DNA from: an uncultured Clostridia bacterium
GTDB lineage: Bacteria > Bacillota > Clostridia > Christensenellales > Borkfalkiaceae
Assembly: GCA_947625095.1 (NCBI GenBank)
Contig: CANQMX010000001.1
Span: 124,001-188,000 of the forward strand
Direction of reading: 5' to 3'
Length of the DNA stretch: 64,000 nt
A program made the translations under genes and the position numbers. This document shows positions 19,901 through 27,683 of this stretch, piece by piece. How positions within the stretch are numbered: the first letter of the stretch is position 1; every line of letters starts with the position of its first letter. A model generated the notes under the pieces. That model did not search any database and was not told the DNA's origin. It worked only from the letters and a program-made list of their open reading frames with translations.

Positions 19901-22020
19901 TTTTCCGTGCCCGCAAAGATCTCGATCGTCGGTTTGTTATCGTATGTCCCAGCGCTCTGCACCATCAGAACGTTTGCGGCGTAGCGCACCGTCTCGCCCT
20001 CCGCGAGCGCCGCGCTGAGCGCATACGCCCCATCCATGTCCGCGGTATAGGTGTGTGCTTTGCCGTCGTAGGTAAATTTATCGCCCGTCGTCGTCACCGT
20101 GACGACGATTTTTTGAATGTTGATTTTGCCGAATTCTTCGGTGATGGCGTAGTTGCTCTTTGTGGAGTTGTCCTCCCCGTCCACAATGTCGAACTCGGGC
20201 GCGTTGTCGTATGTGCCCGCCTTGCGCCACGTCTTGGTATCGGAGCGGCGTATCTCCTGCCCCTCCGCAAGCCCGTTGTCGGGCGTAGTCGCGGCGACCG
20301 CCTCGATATCTTCGTAGGTGTGCTCTGCGCCGTCGTAGGTAAGGTCCTCACCCACCGTTTTTACCGTCACGGCGCGCCTGAGGATGACGACCGTACCCCT
20401 TTGGGTCTCGATCTCGTAGTTGGCAGTCACGTTCTCCTCGCCCGCGAAAATTCCGATGGTCGGGTCGTTTAAGTACCCCTCCTCGTTCGCCGCGGTAAAG
20501 GTATAATTGCCGCCCGTGAACTTTATCTCCTGCCCCGCGACGCAGGAGGTCTCGTCGGTGAGCGCCAGCGTTTTTTCGTCATATATATGCGATTTTCCGT
20601 CGTAGGTGCGGGTCTCCGTCTGGGTCGTCACATGGAGCGGGCGGCGGCCGATGATGACTTCCGCCTCCTCCACCGCGATCGTGTAATTCTCCGAAGTCTC
20701 CGCGTCCTCCGCGAACACCTTTACGGTGGGCTTGCTCACATATGTTTTTGCGTCACGCGCGGAAAGAGTATTTGTAAATTCCAGCCGCTCGCCCTCCACG
20801 GGCGCGCCGTCGAGCGTGTACCACTCCTCCGTGTTATACTCGTGCACCGCGCCGTCGTAAGTGAACGTCTCGCCCTTCATCGTCACCGTGATCGCAACTT
20901 TATCGATGGTGACCGTGCCGAATTTTTCGGTGATGGCGTAGTTGCCCTTCACGGAGTTCCCCTCTGCGTCCAAAATGTCGAACGCGGGCGCGTTGGGATA
21001 TGTGCCCGCATTTTTCGCAGAAAGCGGCGCGGCGCGGCGGAATGTCTGCCCCTCGGCGAGCGAGGTATCTTCGGCGGCCTCGATCTTTTCATAGGTGTGC
21101 GCCTTGCCGTCGTAGACAAATTCGGCGCTCTCGGTCGTCACCGTGACGGGGCGGGGCGTCACCGTCAGATCGCCGAAGTCCTCGGTGATCTTGTATTTTC
21201 CCGTCACGTCCTCATCGTTTTCGTCGAGGATATGGTACTCGCACGCGTTCACCTTTGTGCCCGCGTCGGTGATCGAGCCGAACTTCACCTCTTCGATGCG
21301 GTGTCCCTCGGCAAGGCCGTGGTCGCTCACGATCTCCCACTCCTCGGCGGAATGGGGCTTGCCGTCGTATGCAAAGGTCTCGGAGGGCGTATGCACGGTG
21401 ATCTCGCGCGCGATCTTATTCACGTCGCGCTCGGCGACCTCCACGTCGTAGGAGGCTGTCACATCCTCCCCGTCCGCGCTTACAATGGAGACGGCTTCGA
21501 GGTCGGCGACGATGTGATAGCCATTCTCGCCGCTCTCCTCCATCTGATAGCCGTTTACCTGCAAGGTGTCGTCATAGCGCAGGTCGGCGGCAAAGGTGGG
21601 CTTATCGCCGTACATGAGGTCGCTCTCCTGCACGCGCACCACCGTTTTCAGGGGGTCGATGGTGAAGGAGAAGATCTCTCCGCTCGGGCGGGAAGTTCCT
21701 GCAACGCTCGTGCCCACGGCGCGACATTCGTAAGTGCCCGCCGCCCGCGGGAAAATTTCGCTCCACTCGGTTTCGCCCTTCGGTCGGAATTCAAAGTCCG
21801 CGCCGCCGAACACCGTACTCGCCTGCATGGAGAGCGGTTCGCCGTATGTAAAGTGCGCGGGAACGGAGACCTCCGTCACCGTGCCTGCGACGCCCATCAT
21901 CGCGCCTGCAAAGGCGAGGAGCATCAAGAGCGCCAACAAATAGAGCAAGCGGAAGCGCCAGAACCGCTCAAACCTGCGCCTCCGCTGCTCTAACTTGTTT
22001 TTGTAGGAATCGTACAACAT
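13918..22020 (-). CDS. Giant (2700 aa) membrane-anchored MBG/YDG-repeat protein
   Basis: N-terminal basic segment plus TM (RRRRFERFWRFRLLYLLALLMLLAFAGAMMG); about 26 hand-counted 'YDG/YDA-x-x-H' units followed by 'xVTxNYxIxxxxGTVxIxxR'; Gly/Ser/Glu low-complexity C-terminus. Confidence 0.9.
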   Translation of the reverse strand: MLYDSYKNKLEQRRRRFERFWRFRLLYLLALLMLLAFAGAMMGVAGTVTEVSVPAHFTYGEPLSMQASTVFGGADFEFRPKGETEWSEIFPRAAGTYECRAVGTSVAGTSRPSGEIFSFTIDPLKTVVRVQESDLMYGDKPTFAADLRYDDTLQVNGYQMEESGENGYHIVADLEAVSIVSADGEDVTASYDVEVAERDVNKIAREITVHTPSETFAYDGKPHSAEEWEIVSDHGLAEGHRIEEVKFGSITDAGTKVNACEYHILDENDEDVTGKYKITEDFGDLTVTPRPVTVTTESAEFVYDGKAHTYEKIEAAEDTSLAEGQTFRRAAPLSAKNAGTYPNAPAFDILDAEGNSVKGNYAITEKFGTVTIDKVAITVTMKGETFTYDGAVHEYNTEEWYTLDGAPVEGERLEFTNTLSARDAKTYVSKPTVKVFAEDAETSENYTIAVEEAEVIIGRRPLHVTTQTETRTYDGKSHIYDEKTLALTDETSCVAGQEIKFTGGNYTFTAANEEGYLNDPTIGIFAGEENVTANYEIETQRGTVVILRRAVTVKTVGEDLTYDGAEHTYEDIEAVAATTPDNGLAEGQEIRRSDTKTWRKAGTYDNAPEFDIVDGEDNSTKSNYAITEEFGKINIQKIVVTVTTTGDKFTYDGKAHTYTADMDGAYALSAALAEGETVRYAANVLMVQSAGTYDNKPTIEIFAGTENTTDNYDLTPVYGKVTVDKIAIKVTTKTETRDYDGKPHTYGIEEGAYELKGTLADGQALRFTGVLTAQKADTYQNTPTIDIYAGDERTTDNYEIEKIYGTVTINKIAITVTMKGDEFTYDGAVHEYNTEEWYSVDGAPVDGERLKFSGTLSARDAKTYVSKPTVTVSSAAGDTTENYNITVKEAEVVINLRPLHVTTVSENFTYDGTEHTYNDIAAANDTSLAEGQEFRRAAPLVAKNARTYDNTPEFDILDAEGNSTKSNYEITADFGKINIQKIVVTVTTTDDEFTYDGKEHTYTADMGGAFTLSASLADGETVRYSANVLTAKNVGTYDNKPTIEIFAGTENTTGNYDLTLVYGKVTVDIRQVTLLTGSDTVTYDAKEHDAPSYSAVGTQLADGHKLVTTYSAWIGANTYTNSIDTEAAKIEDADGNDVTSNYKLTWEWGTVVINKRQVKLQTDSLTVTYDAKPHSVMTYKDWGSEAGSAYYKLVEGHTLTAEYPAFTNVRETAEHNNEWKNWEISNGKDSVTDNYEIEWVWGTITINKRHINITAHNNQWTYDGDEHFEAKYDVEAFNGERGLAEGHTYTATVIAPKIINVWDSRENELTYSDEFIGVKGGENCIENYEVSHVNGTVKINKREITVTTRGDKFTYDGQEHTYNSAEVTSETQLAKTEHKLVLTGYKSFIDADTYFNEMTVEVYANEENISDNYHITPVWGEVTIDRRPIEVHSKNVAERIYDGISWREEYENCEVVYPQDMPKLEGHEVRIEYIGKDGMANAGTHEIQFKVTIMANGNDVTKNYYNIMQTPYGTVTIQKRPLTVKTESAEFTYDGEMHTYEKIEAIDGTSLAAGQEFRRTEALSARNAAVYHNTPDYDIVDAAGKSTKSNYQITEKFGTVTINKISIKVTAKSETFDYDGKPHIYGVEQEAYTLEGTLAAGQELRFSDVLTAQKAGTYTNKPTIDVYAGDEKVTENYKIEQVDGEVVINKISITVTMTPDEFTYDGEWHEYDTDDWYTLSREPVADEWLVFSNTLSAREAKTYESKPTVTVSSAAGDTTENYIITVVEAQVIVNRRPIEITTQSQQFIYDGKAHTYAEKDAGYVITEKAGDKDYGVVDFHNFTVAKAASVTNVNEGDVTNELVFKITDTDDKDVTENYDFTFAEKGTISVTPRHVKFQSGSLYDVEYDADPHGAPEYEDLGSEEGDILKLVEGHTVSATYPTRTNVGKKQNIPTEVTIVNGKTDVTDNYYIEDWVYGEIEILARKVTLRTLSGEFVYDAQEHSVYEYEAVENSLVTEHNHTLSAEYPSYTDANVWVVNSQSTTPVTESKTEYNEWKEVHIFENGDDVTDNYEITWEWGTIVITQRPVKITTGSDEFVYDGERHTAADYTVEKFNQENKTGLVTGHIFTADEVKNTPSVDHVGSPTPNLFKPTNIKVTAEEVDVTRNYIFDGYYTYGILRVTPRPVKITTNGGTHVYDGQPFGVEEYTAEEYNEEEHRGLAKGQRIATAVVSETATITDVGELRNSVRFIFTVRDASGKDVSLDNYTFEYSEETDGILTVTKRPVKITTGTGEHVYDGQPFRFTEYAAEEFNQEAERGIVAGHTLSADYASVTNVWDNVAENNTVDIDTARILAGGFDVTGNYDIEWVWGTITVKPRPVEVTSEGGAWVYDGQPHSAEFAYEQQGAERGLLAGHIATATGKEWTNITDIRGDDGKYTFGFEANAYTDIAIVDDSGVDMLENYEIEQGELGGLRIYTPIYIYLSSLSKQYDGKPLTYDSSRARVIIVPAGAEGWEYLIAFGEGITSIGSLTAADVREQSQCTAKDAEGNDITAQNRFIFVGGNPQAATEGATVLTVKQRTLTIHTINMTVRRTEEGSTKERDYIVKSDDKTLYNLTFNTLMKGHTLQCTMTGKLLLKDKSAKNELLKENVKVVDAEGRDVTEFYDIKIIEGTIKWLDEPSTEGGKGGSESGGGSGGESESGKGGSESESGGGSETLPPEDKE

Positions 22021-22067
22021 TCTCTTCTGCTCTCCGCTATTTTGCCGTCACGCGCTCCACGCTCTTT

Positions 22068-24140
22068 CTAATCCCAGTCAATGGTGAGTTTTCCCCACAC
22101 GGGGATGATTTCATAGTTGTCCGTCACGTCGACGCCCGCGCGGTTGATGATCTTATAGTCCACCAAAATATTATCGTATTCACCCACTTCCGTCGGCCAA
22201 TCGCCGAACACGAGGTCGGTAAAGGTATCACCCTCCACAAGTTGATACTCGGAATCCGCGGCATACGACCACTCCGCGCATACAAGCGGCTCGCCGTCAT
22301 ACGGCTTCGCAAACGACCCCGTCTCGATGGTGATACGGCGCGGGATAATTTTGATCGTGCCGAACTCGAGCTCAATGATGTAACTGCTTGTAACGTCCCG
22401 TCCCGTGATGTCGCGCACTACTGCGGAGAAGCGGTTGGGCACGCTCCCGTCGCCGCCCGCCGCGTCGTTGGTCTTGACGTATGTAAGCGAGACCTCGTAG
22501 GTGACCTCCACCGTCTGTCCCAACGATTGGGGCAACCGCCCGCATTTTTCCTCGACGAGGGTAAAGTTATTCTGGATGGAGTTGGAAGATTGCGGCGCGC
22601 CGCTGTACACGAACTCATCCGTCGCGCCACGGATATACAGCCGCGGGCGGTGGCAGATGGCGCACAGGTTGCTATCGTCGTTGAAATCGTGGACATGGTC
22701 CCACTCGGCGGGATAGTAGTTAAAGCGTTCCAGAAGACCGGCGGGCAAATCCTCGGGCGAGATATTCTCCCACGGCATGACGATAGCGCCGAGCACCACA
22801 AGGGGAAGGAGGTGCTCCCACGGCATCTGCTCCCACGCAAAGTCCTCGCCGAAAGTCGACCACGGGATCTTGCTCCAATCGAAGCCATCGGGCACATTCT
22901 TAAAGAAGTTCCCCCAATCAAAGCCCGACGGCGCGCTCGAGAAGAACCCGCTCCAATCGAAATTATCGGGCACATTCTCAAAGAAGTTCCCCCAATCGAA
23001 GCCCTCGGGCACATTCTCCAAAAAGTCGCTCCACTCAAAGCCCTCGGGCGGGGCTTTCAGGAACGCACCCCAATCAAAGCCCTCGGGCGGGTCTTGCAGG
23101 AATTCGCCCCAATTAAAACCCTCGGGCGCGTTTTTCAGGAACTCGCTCCAATCGAAGTTCTCGGGCACGTTCTCAAAGAACTCGCCCCAGTCAAAGCCCT
23201 CGGGGATATTGTCGTAGAAGCCCTCCCAATCGAAGTCCTCTGGGATATTGCTCAAAAACTCGCCCCAGTCGAAGCCCTCGGGCACGTTCTCGAAGAACTC
23301 GCTCCACTCAAAGCCCTCGGGCGGGTTTTTCAAAAATTCGCCCCAATCGAAATCCTCGGGCACATCTTGCAAGAACTTGCCCCAGTCGAAGTCCTCGGGC
23401 GCGTTTTGCAGGAATTTACCCCAATCGAAGTTCTCGGGCACGTTGTTAAAGAATTCATCCCAGTCGAAGTTCTCGGGAATATTGTTATAGAAGCCCTCCC
23501 AATCGAAGTCCTCGGGGAGATCGTTCAAGAACTCGCCCCAGTCGAAATTCTCGGGCACGTTCTCAAAGAAGTCGCCCCACTCGAAGCCCTCGGGCGGATT
23601 TTTCAGGAACTCGCCCCAATCGAAGTCCTCTGGCACGCTTTGCAGGAACTTGCCCCAATCGAAGTCCTCGGGCACGTTTTGCGTCACTTTGCCCCAATCG
23701 AAGTCCTCGGGCAAACCGTCAAGGAAGCCCGGCCAATCGAAGCCCTCGGGGATATTTTCAAGGAAGCCCGGCCAGTCGAAATCTTCGGGCAAACTGTTAA
23801 GGAAGCCAGGCCAGTCGAAATCCTCGGGCAAATTTTCAAAGAACCCGCCCCAATCGAAGTCTTCGGGCAAATTATCAAGGAAGCCTTCCCAATCGAAATC
23901 GTCGGATATTTCCTTAAAGAAATCCCCCCAATCGAAGTTATCGGGCAGGTTGTTGAAGAACTTGCCCCAATCAAAGTCCTTCAAATATTTCAGCCACGGG
24001 TTAGCAGCCTCCGCCACCGCGTCGGGGTCTGTGAGCACGGCAAAATTTTGGTAACCCGTGCCGATCATGAGGCCGCCGATAAACATCACAACGCTGGCGA
24101 GCAACATTCCGAGCATAACTAAAATTTTCTTTCGGATCAT
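22068..24140 (-). CDS. Tandem 13-residue repeat protein with N-terminal TM and C-terminal MBG-type domain
   Basis: MIRKKILVMLGMLLASVVMFIGGLMIG then about 28 units of PE(D/G/N)FDWGxFLxNv, then a YSGAPQSS..VTSSYIIELEFGTIKI / PYDGEPL..VTDNYEIIPVWGKLTI region. Confidence 0.9.
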   Translation of the reverse strand: MIRKKILVMLGMLLASVVMFIGGLMIGTGYQNFAVLTDPDAVAEAANPWLKYLKDFDWGKFFNNLPDNFDWGDFFKEISDDFDWEGFLDNLPEDFDWGGFFENLPEDFDWPGFLNSLPEDFDWPGFLENIPEGFDWPGFLDGLPEDFDWGKVTQNVPEDFDWGKFLQSVPEDFDWGEFLKNPPEGFEWGDFFENVPENFDWGEFLNDLPEDFDWEGFYNNIPENFDWDEFFNNVPENFDWGKFLQNAPEDFDWGKFLQDVPEDFDWGEFLKNPPEGFEWSEFFENVPEGFDWGEFLSNIPEDFDWEGFYDNIPEGFDWGEFFENVPENFDWSEFLKNAPEGFNWGEFLQDPPEGFDWGAFLKAPPEGFEWSDFLENVPEGFDWGNFFENVPDNFDWSGFFSSAPSGFDWGNFFKNVPDGFDWSKIPWSTFGEDFAWEQMPWEHLLPLVVLGAIVMPWENISPEDLPAGLLERFNYYPAEWDHVHDFNDDSNLCAICHRPRLYIRGATDEFVYSGAPQSSNSIQNNFTLVEEKCGRLPQSLGQTVEVTYEVSLTYVKTNDAAGGDGSVPNRFSAVVRDITGRDVTSSYIIELEFGTIKIIPRRITIETGSFAKPYDGEPLVCAEWSYAADSEYQLVEGDTFTDLVFGDWPTEVGEYDNILVDYKIINRAGVDVTDNYEIIPVWGKLTIDWD
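22815..23987 (-). repeat. 39-bp coding tandem repeat array (about 28-30 units)
   Basis: Plus-strand 'tcgaagtcctcgggcac..ttgccccaa' pattern every 39 bp, inside the 22068-24140 CDS. Confidence 0.9.
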
Positions 24141-24169
24141 GGCATCTCCTCGTCAACCGCGCGGGCGGC

Positions 24170-25633
24170 TCACATCTTTTGCACGCGCACAAGATAGTTG
24201 CGGCATTTTGGCATCTTGCCTTCGCCGAAGAGCGTTTCAAGATATTTTGAAGTCTCTTCGAGGGCGTTTTTCAACAGAGACAGATCTTTGTTTGCGAGTT
24301 TGCGCAAAACTTTTTTGCAGAGGATGTCGTCGAGCGCCTCCAACTCCTCGCCCCCGCACGCGGCATACACCGAGATATAACTGCGGATCTGCCGCATGAT
24401 GCGGTTTCCGAATGTGATCTGAAAGTTCTCCACAAGGTGCTCGTCGAGGGCTTTCAGCCTGCGCTCGTTGCGCCGCGTGATCTCGTATCCCCTCTGCGCG
24501 TCCTCGGCAAGCCGCGTAAATTCGCGGAAGGAGATGGGCACGGTCGCCTCCTTCTCGTCCCCCGTAAAGGGCGGCGTACGGTTGTCGAGGTCGACGACCA
24601 TCGCGCGGTCGTACACCTTATCCGAGATGGAAAAGGTGCTGTCGTCGTTGTTTGCAGTGCCCACGAACCACATATTTTCGGGCAGTTTGATGCGCCCGTC
24701 TTTGAGTCCCTCGGGGTCGTCGTCCCACTTATCGGTGACGACTTCGAGATACCTTAGTTCGGGGTTGGGGATCTCGAGGAGGGATAGAAACTCGGCGAAG
24801 TAGTACTCCACGCGGGCGATGTTCATCTCGTCGAGCACGGTGATGTAAATTTTTTCCGAACTGTTCGCCTCATACATCTTACGGAGGAGCGCCGTCTCGT
24901 TGTACTTGCGGGTGAACTCGTTATAGTAGCCCAAAAGGTCGCTCCTCTCCTTCCACATGGGCTGCACGGGGATGATGGTGGAGGAATTGCCGATGAATTC
25001 CCCGAACGCGTAGGTGAGCGAGGTCTTACCCGTGCCCGAGATGCCCTGCAAAATGAGGATGTGCGAAACGGCGAGGCTCGCCACAAATTCGCGGATCTGC
25101 GCCTCTGTGTAGTAGAGGTGGAGGTTGGTGGCGGCGAACATACGGAACTTTTGGCACAATTCCTGGAGGGAGGAGACCGCCCCGTCGCGCACGCGCACGG
25201 GCGCTGTGCCGATCTCGTTGAGCGCGCTGAAACGGTGGGAGTGCAATTCCTTCTCCTGTTCCTTTTCGATCTGCTTTTTCTCGGAGTCCACGGCGATGCG
25301 CACCGTCTCCTCCCACGTCAGGCGGTAATAGCGGAACTTCCGCCGCCGCACGCCGTTGATGACGAGAAAGATGATGAGGAGGATGGGGATGGCGAGGATC
25401 CAGAAGATGACGATGGAGCGGACGATGGGATCGCTCAAAAACGCCGATTCGATGACGGAGAACACGGCTTTCAGCGTCTCGTCGCGGAGCATCATCACGA
25501 GCAGGGAAATAAAAGTCCCCCCGATCAGAATGACCGAGACGAGGAGAATGACGGAGAGGACAAAACGGCGTTTGCCTCTGCGCTTGATTTTCTTTCTTGC
25601 CTGCTCCGGCGATAGCTTTTTCTTTTTGCCCAT
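24170..25633 (-). CDS. Membrane-anchored McrB/MoxR-like AAA+ ATPase (second copy)
   Basis: Two N-terminal TM helices; Walker A GISGTGKTSL, Walker B ITVLDEMNIARVEYYFAEF, sensor region NMWFVGTANNDDSTFSISDKVYDRAM. Confidence 0.85.
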   Translation of the reverse strand: MGKKKKLSPEQARKKIKRRGKRRFVLSVILLVSVILIGGTFISLLVMMLRDETLKAVFSVIESAFLSDPIVRSIVIFWILAIPILLIIFLVINGVRRRKFRYYRLTWEETVRIAVDSEKKQIEKEQEKELHSHRFSALNEIGTAPVRVRDGAVSSLQELCQKFRMFAATNLHLYYTEAQIREFVASLAVSHILILQGISGTGKTSLTYAFGEFIGNSSTIIPVQPMWKERSDLLGYYNEFTRKYNETALLRKMYEANSSEKIYITVLDEMNIARVEYYFAEFLSLLEIPNPELRYLEVVTDKWDDDPEGLKDGRIKLPENMWFVGTANNDDSTFSISDKVYDRAMVVDLDNRTPPFTGDEKEATVPISFREFTRLAEDAQRGYEITRRNERRLKALDEHLVENFQITFGNRIMRQIRSYISVYAACGGEELEALDDILCKKVLRKLANKDLSLLKNALEETSKYLETLFGEGKMPKCRNYLVRVQKM

Positions 25634-25658
25634 CGGTATGCGGCTCCTTCACGCCCGC

Positions 25659-27674
25659 CTACGCGCCCTTTTTCGGCGCGGTTGTTGTCTTTGTCTCTGC
25701 GCTCTTCGGCGCAGTCGTCTTTGTTTGAACATTTCCCTCCGCAGGCTTGGGTGTAGCCGCGGGCTTGGGTGTAGCCGCGGGTTTCGGTGCAGCCGCAGCC
25801 GCAGGCTTGGGCGGAGGCGTTGCCGCCTTCTGCGCCGCCGCAGGTTTTGCCGCAGGCGCTTGCGGTTTCGCCGCAGTCGCGGGTTTGGTCGCCGTCGCAG
25901 GCGCAGTCGCGGGTTTGGGCGGGGGTTGCGGCGTGCGCGCCCTCACTTCGGCGCTCAAACTGCGGTACTCGTCCGATTTCTCCCCCCTCTTTCCGCGCAT
26001 CACGGCGCGGATATTGCCCGAGAACTCCTTTTTGAGGATCCTCTTCACATCCGTCCAATTCTTGCGCACCAGCCTGCCCAGCGTCTCGAACTCGTGTTCG
26101 AGGGCGTTGAAGCCCGCTTCCGTCGTAAAGTCGTCTGCGGGGGTCAAGAGGCCTCGCTCGCTCCGCACGGCGGTCAGCCGCGCCTTATAAACGGCAAGTT
26201 CGCGCTCCACGCTCTCCTGCGTCTTTTCGGCGGTCTTGCGTTTTTCGGTCTCCTCCTCCATGACGGCGCGGTTCTCGGCGAGGCGCGCGTCGCACTCGTC
26301 CTGCACGCGGGCGAGGTCCGCCCTTCTCGTCTCCTCTGCGCGGGCGAGCGCCTCTGCGCTCTCCTTTTTGAGGGCGGCCTCCGAGGCCGCACGTTCGCGC
26401 GTCATCTCCTCCACCTTTTGGCGGTGTTCCGCTTCGGCGCGCTTCATGTCCTCTTGGAGGGCGGCGTTCACATCGTTCAGTCTGTCTATCTCGGCGCGGA
26501 GCACCTTCCCCTCCGTCGTGAGGGTCTCCACGGTCTCCTTCAATTTCTCGATCTCGGCGCGCGCCTCTTTTAAGAGTTTGCTGTCCTTTTCGAGCGCCGC
26601 GTTGCGCTCCTCGAGCAAGAGGGCGTACTCTTCGATGCCCTTTCCCGTCTCGGCGACCCGCTTTTTGAGCTGGCGGATGGCCTCTGCGAGGGCGGCTTGG
26701 CGCGCCTCTTCGCGGCGGACTTCCTCCTTCTCGAACTCCTCCTGCAGGGCGTTTTCCACGCCCAGCCCGTACTTATACACGAGGAGGGAGGTGAGCAGCA
26801 TGGGCGCGGCGAGTTCTCTTGCGGCAGCCTCGCTCACGGGGTCGAGGGTCTTTACTTCGCGCTGGATGGTAAACCCGTCCCTGTCGTAGGCGAGGAGGAA
26901 TTCATACAGCGTCACGGCCTCCTTGAAGTTCTTATCCATGCGGAGGACGTTGGTCTTGGTGATCTTGGATTTTATCTTATCGACGCGGGAGACCTCAATC
27001 ATGAGGGGGGTCCGCATAAAGAACGCCACGCTCTGCTGGATCTTCTCGAGGCGGTCGATGTAATAGGCACATTCGGGGTCGGCGGAGGCGGCGAGCACGT
27101 CGTCCTGTTCGTCGGTGAAGTTCAACTCGTAGGTGAGTTTCCTCGTCGCCGTCACCACCTTCTTTTGGGCAGTGAGTTCGCCGCGGTACAGCCTGTAAGC
27201 GCGCAGGATGGACTCGTAGCGGTAGGTCACAAAGTCGCGGATGCGGCACAAAAGCAGGTACAAAAACCTGTTCTCGTACACGGTATAGTCGTTGAGCCGT
27301 TCCACCGTGTACAGTTTATCGGGGATGAGGTCGCCCTTCTCGGCCTCCTGTTTGCGCGAGATAAAGTCGCTGTGGCGGGAGAGGTGCTGCACCGATTCGC
27401 GCGAGACGTGCTTCACCTTCTCGATGGGCTGCACCTCGCCGTTGGAGCGGATGAATTGCCTATCCTCTTCAATGGCCTTGCCGATGTACACAAGCCCGCG
27501 CTCGATGGCAGCCACCCAATCCTCTTCGACGTGGCAGATGTTGTGCACGACGACGATCTTATCCGGCTCTCTCGCGTTTGCGATGGTGCCCTCCATGGCG
27601 GTCACGCCGTGGTGCTCGTCGAGTTGTTTGGAAAGATCGCGGAAGGCGCGATACAGCAGGTCTATCTGGTTCAT
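25659..27674 (-). CDS. Coiled-coil protein with possible McrC/DUF2357-like N-terminal region and P/A/K/T-rich tail
   Basis: LYTVERLNDYTVYENRFLYLLLCRIRDFV segment; long heptad-like E/K/R/A region; disordered PKPAAT tail. Position between two AAA+ genes. Confidence 0.6.
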   Translation of the reverse strand: MNQIDLLYRAFRDLSKQLDEHHGVTAMEGTIANAREPDKIVVVHNICHVEEDWVAAIERGLVYIGKAIEEDRQFIRSNGEVQPIEKVKHVSRESVQHLSRHSDFISRKQEAEKGDLIPDKLYTVERLNDYTVYENRFLYLLLCRIRDFVTYRYESILRAYRLYRGELTAQKKVVTATRKLTYELNFTDEQDDVLAASADPECAYYIDRLEKIQQSVAFFMRTPLMIEVSRVDKIKSKITKTNVLRMDKNFKEAVTLYEFLLAYDRDGFTIQREVKTLDPVSEAAARELAAPMLLTSLLVYKYGLGVENALQEEFEKEEVRREEARQAALAEAIRQLKKRVAETGKGIEEYALLLEERNAALEKDSKLLKEARAEIEKLKETVETLTTEGKVLRAEIDRLNDVNAALQEDMKRAEAEHRQKVEEMTRERAASEAALKKESAEALARAEETRRADLARVQDECDARLAENRAVMEEETEKRKTAEKTQESVERELAVYKARLTAVRSERGLLTPADDFTTEAGFNALEHEFETLGRLVRKNWTDVKRILKKEFSGNIRAVMRGKRGEKSDEYRSLSAEVRARTPQPPPKPATAPATATKPATAAKPQAPAAKPAAAQKAATPPPKPAAAAAPKPAATPKPAATPKPAEGNVQTKTTAPKSAETKTTTAPKKGA

Positions 27675-27683
27675 GCGCCCCCC

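Noticed and set aside
22242-24122. 626-aa plus-strand repeat ORF and the idea of a CRISPR array (39-bp regular repeats)
   Set aside because: The 39-bp period is a 13-codon coding repeat in frame with the minus-strand protein; no unique spacers.
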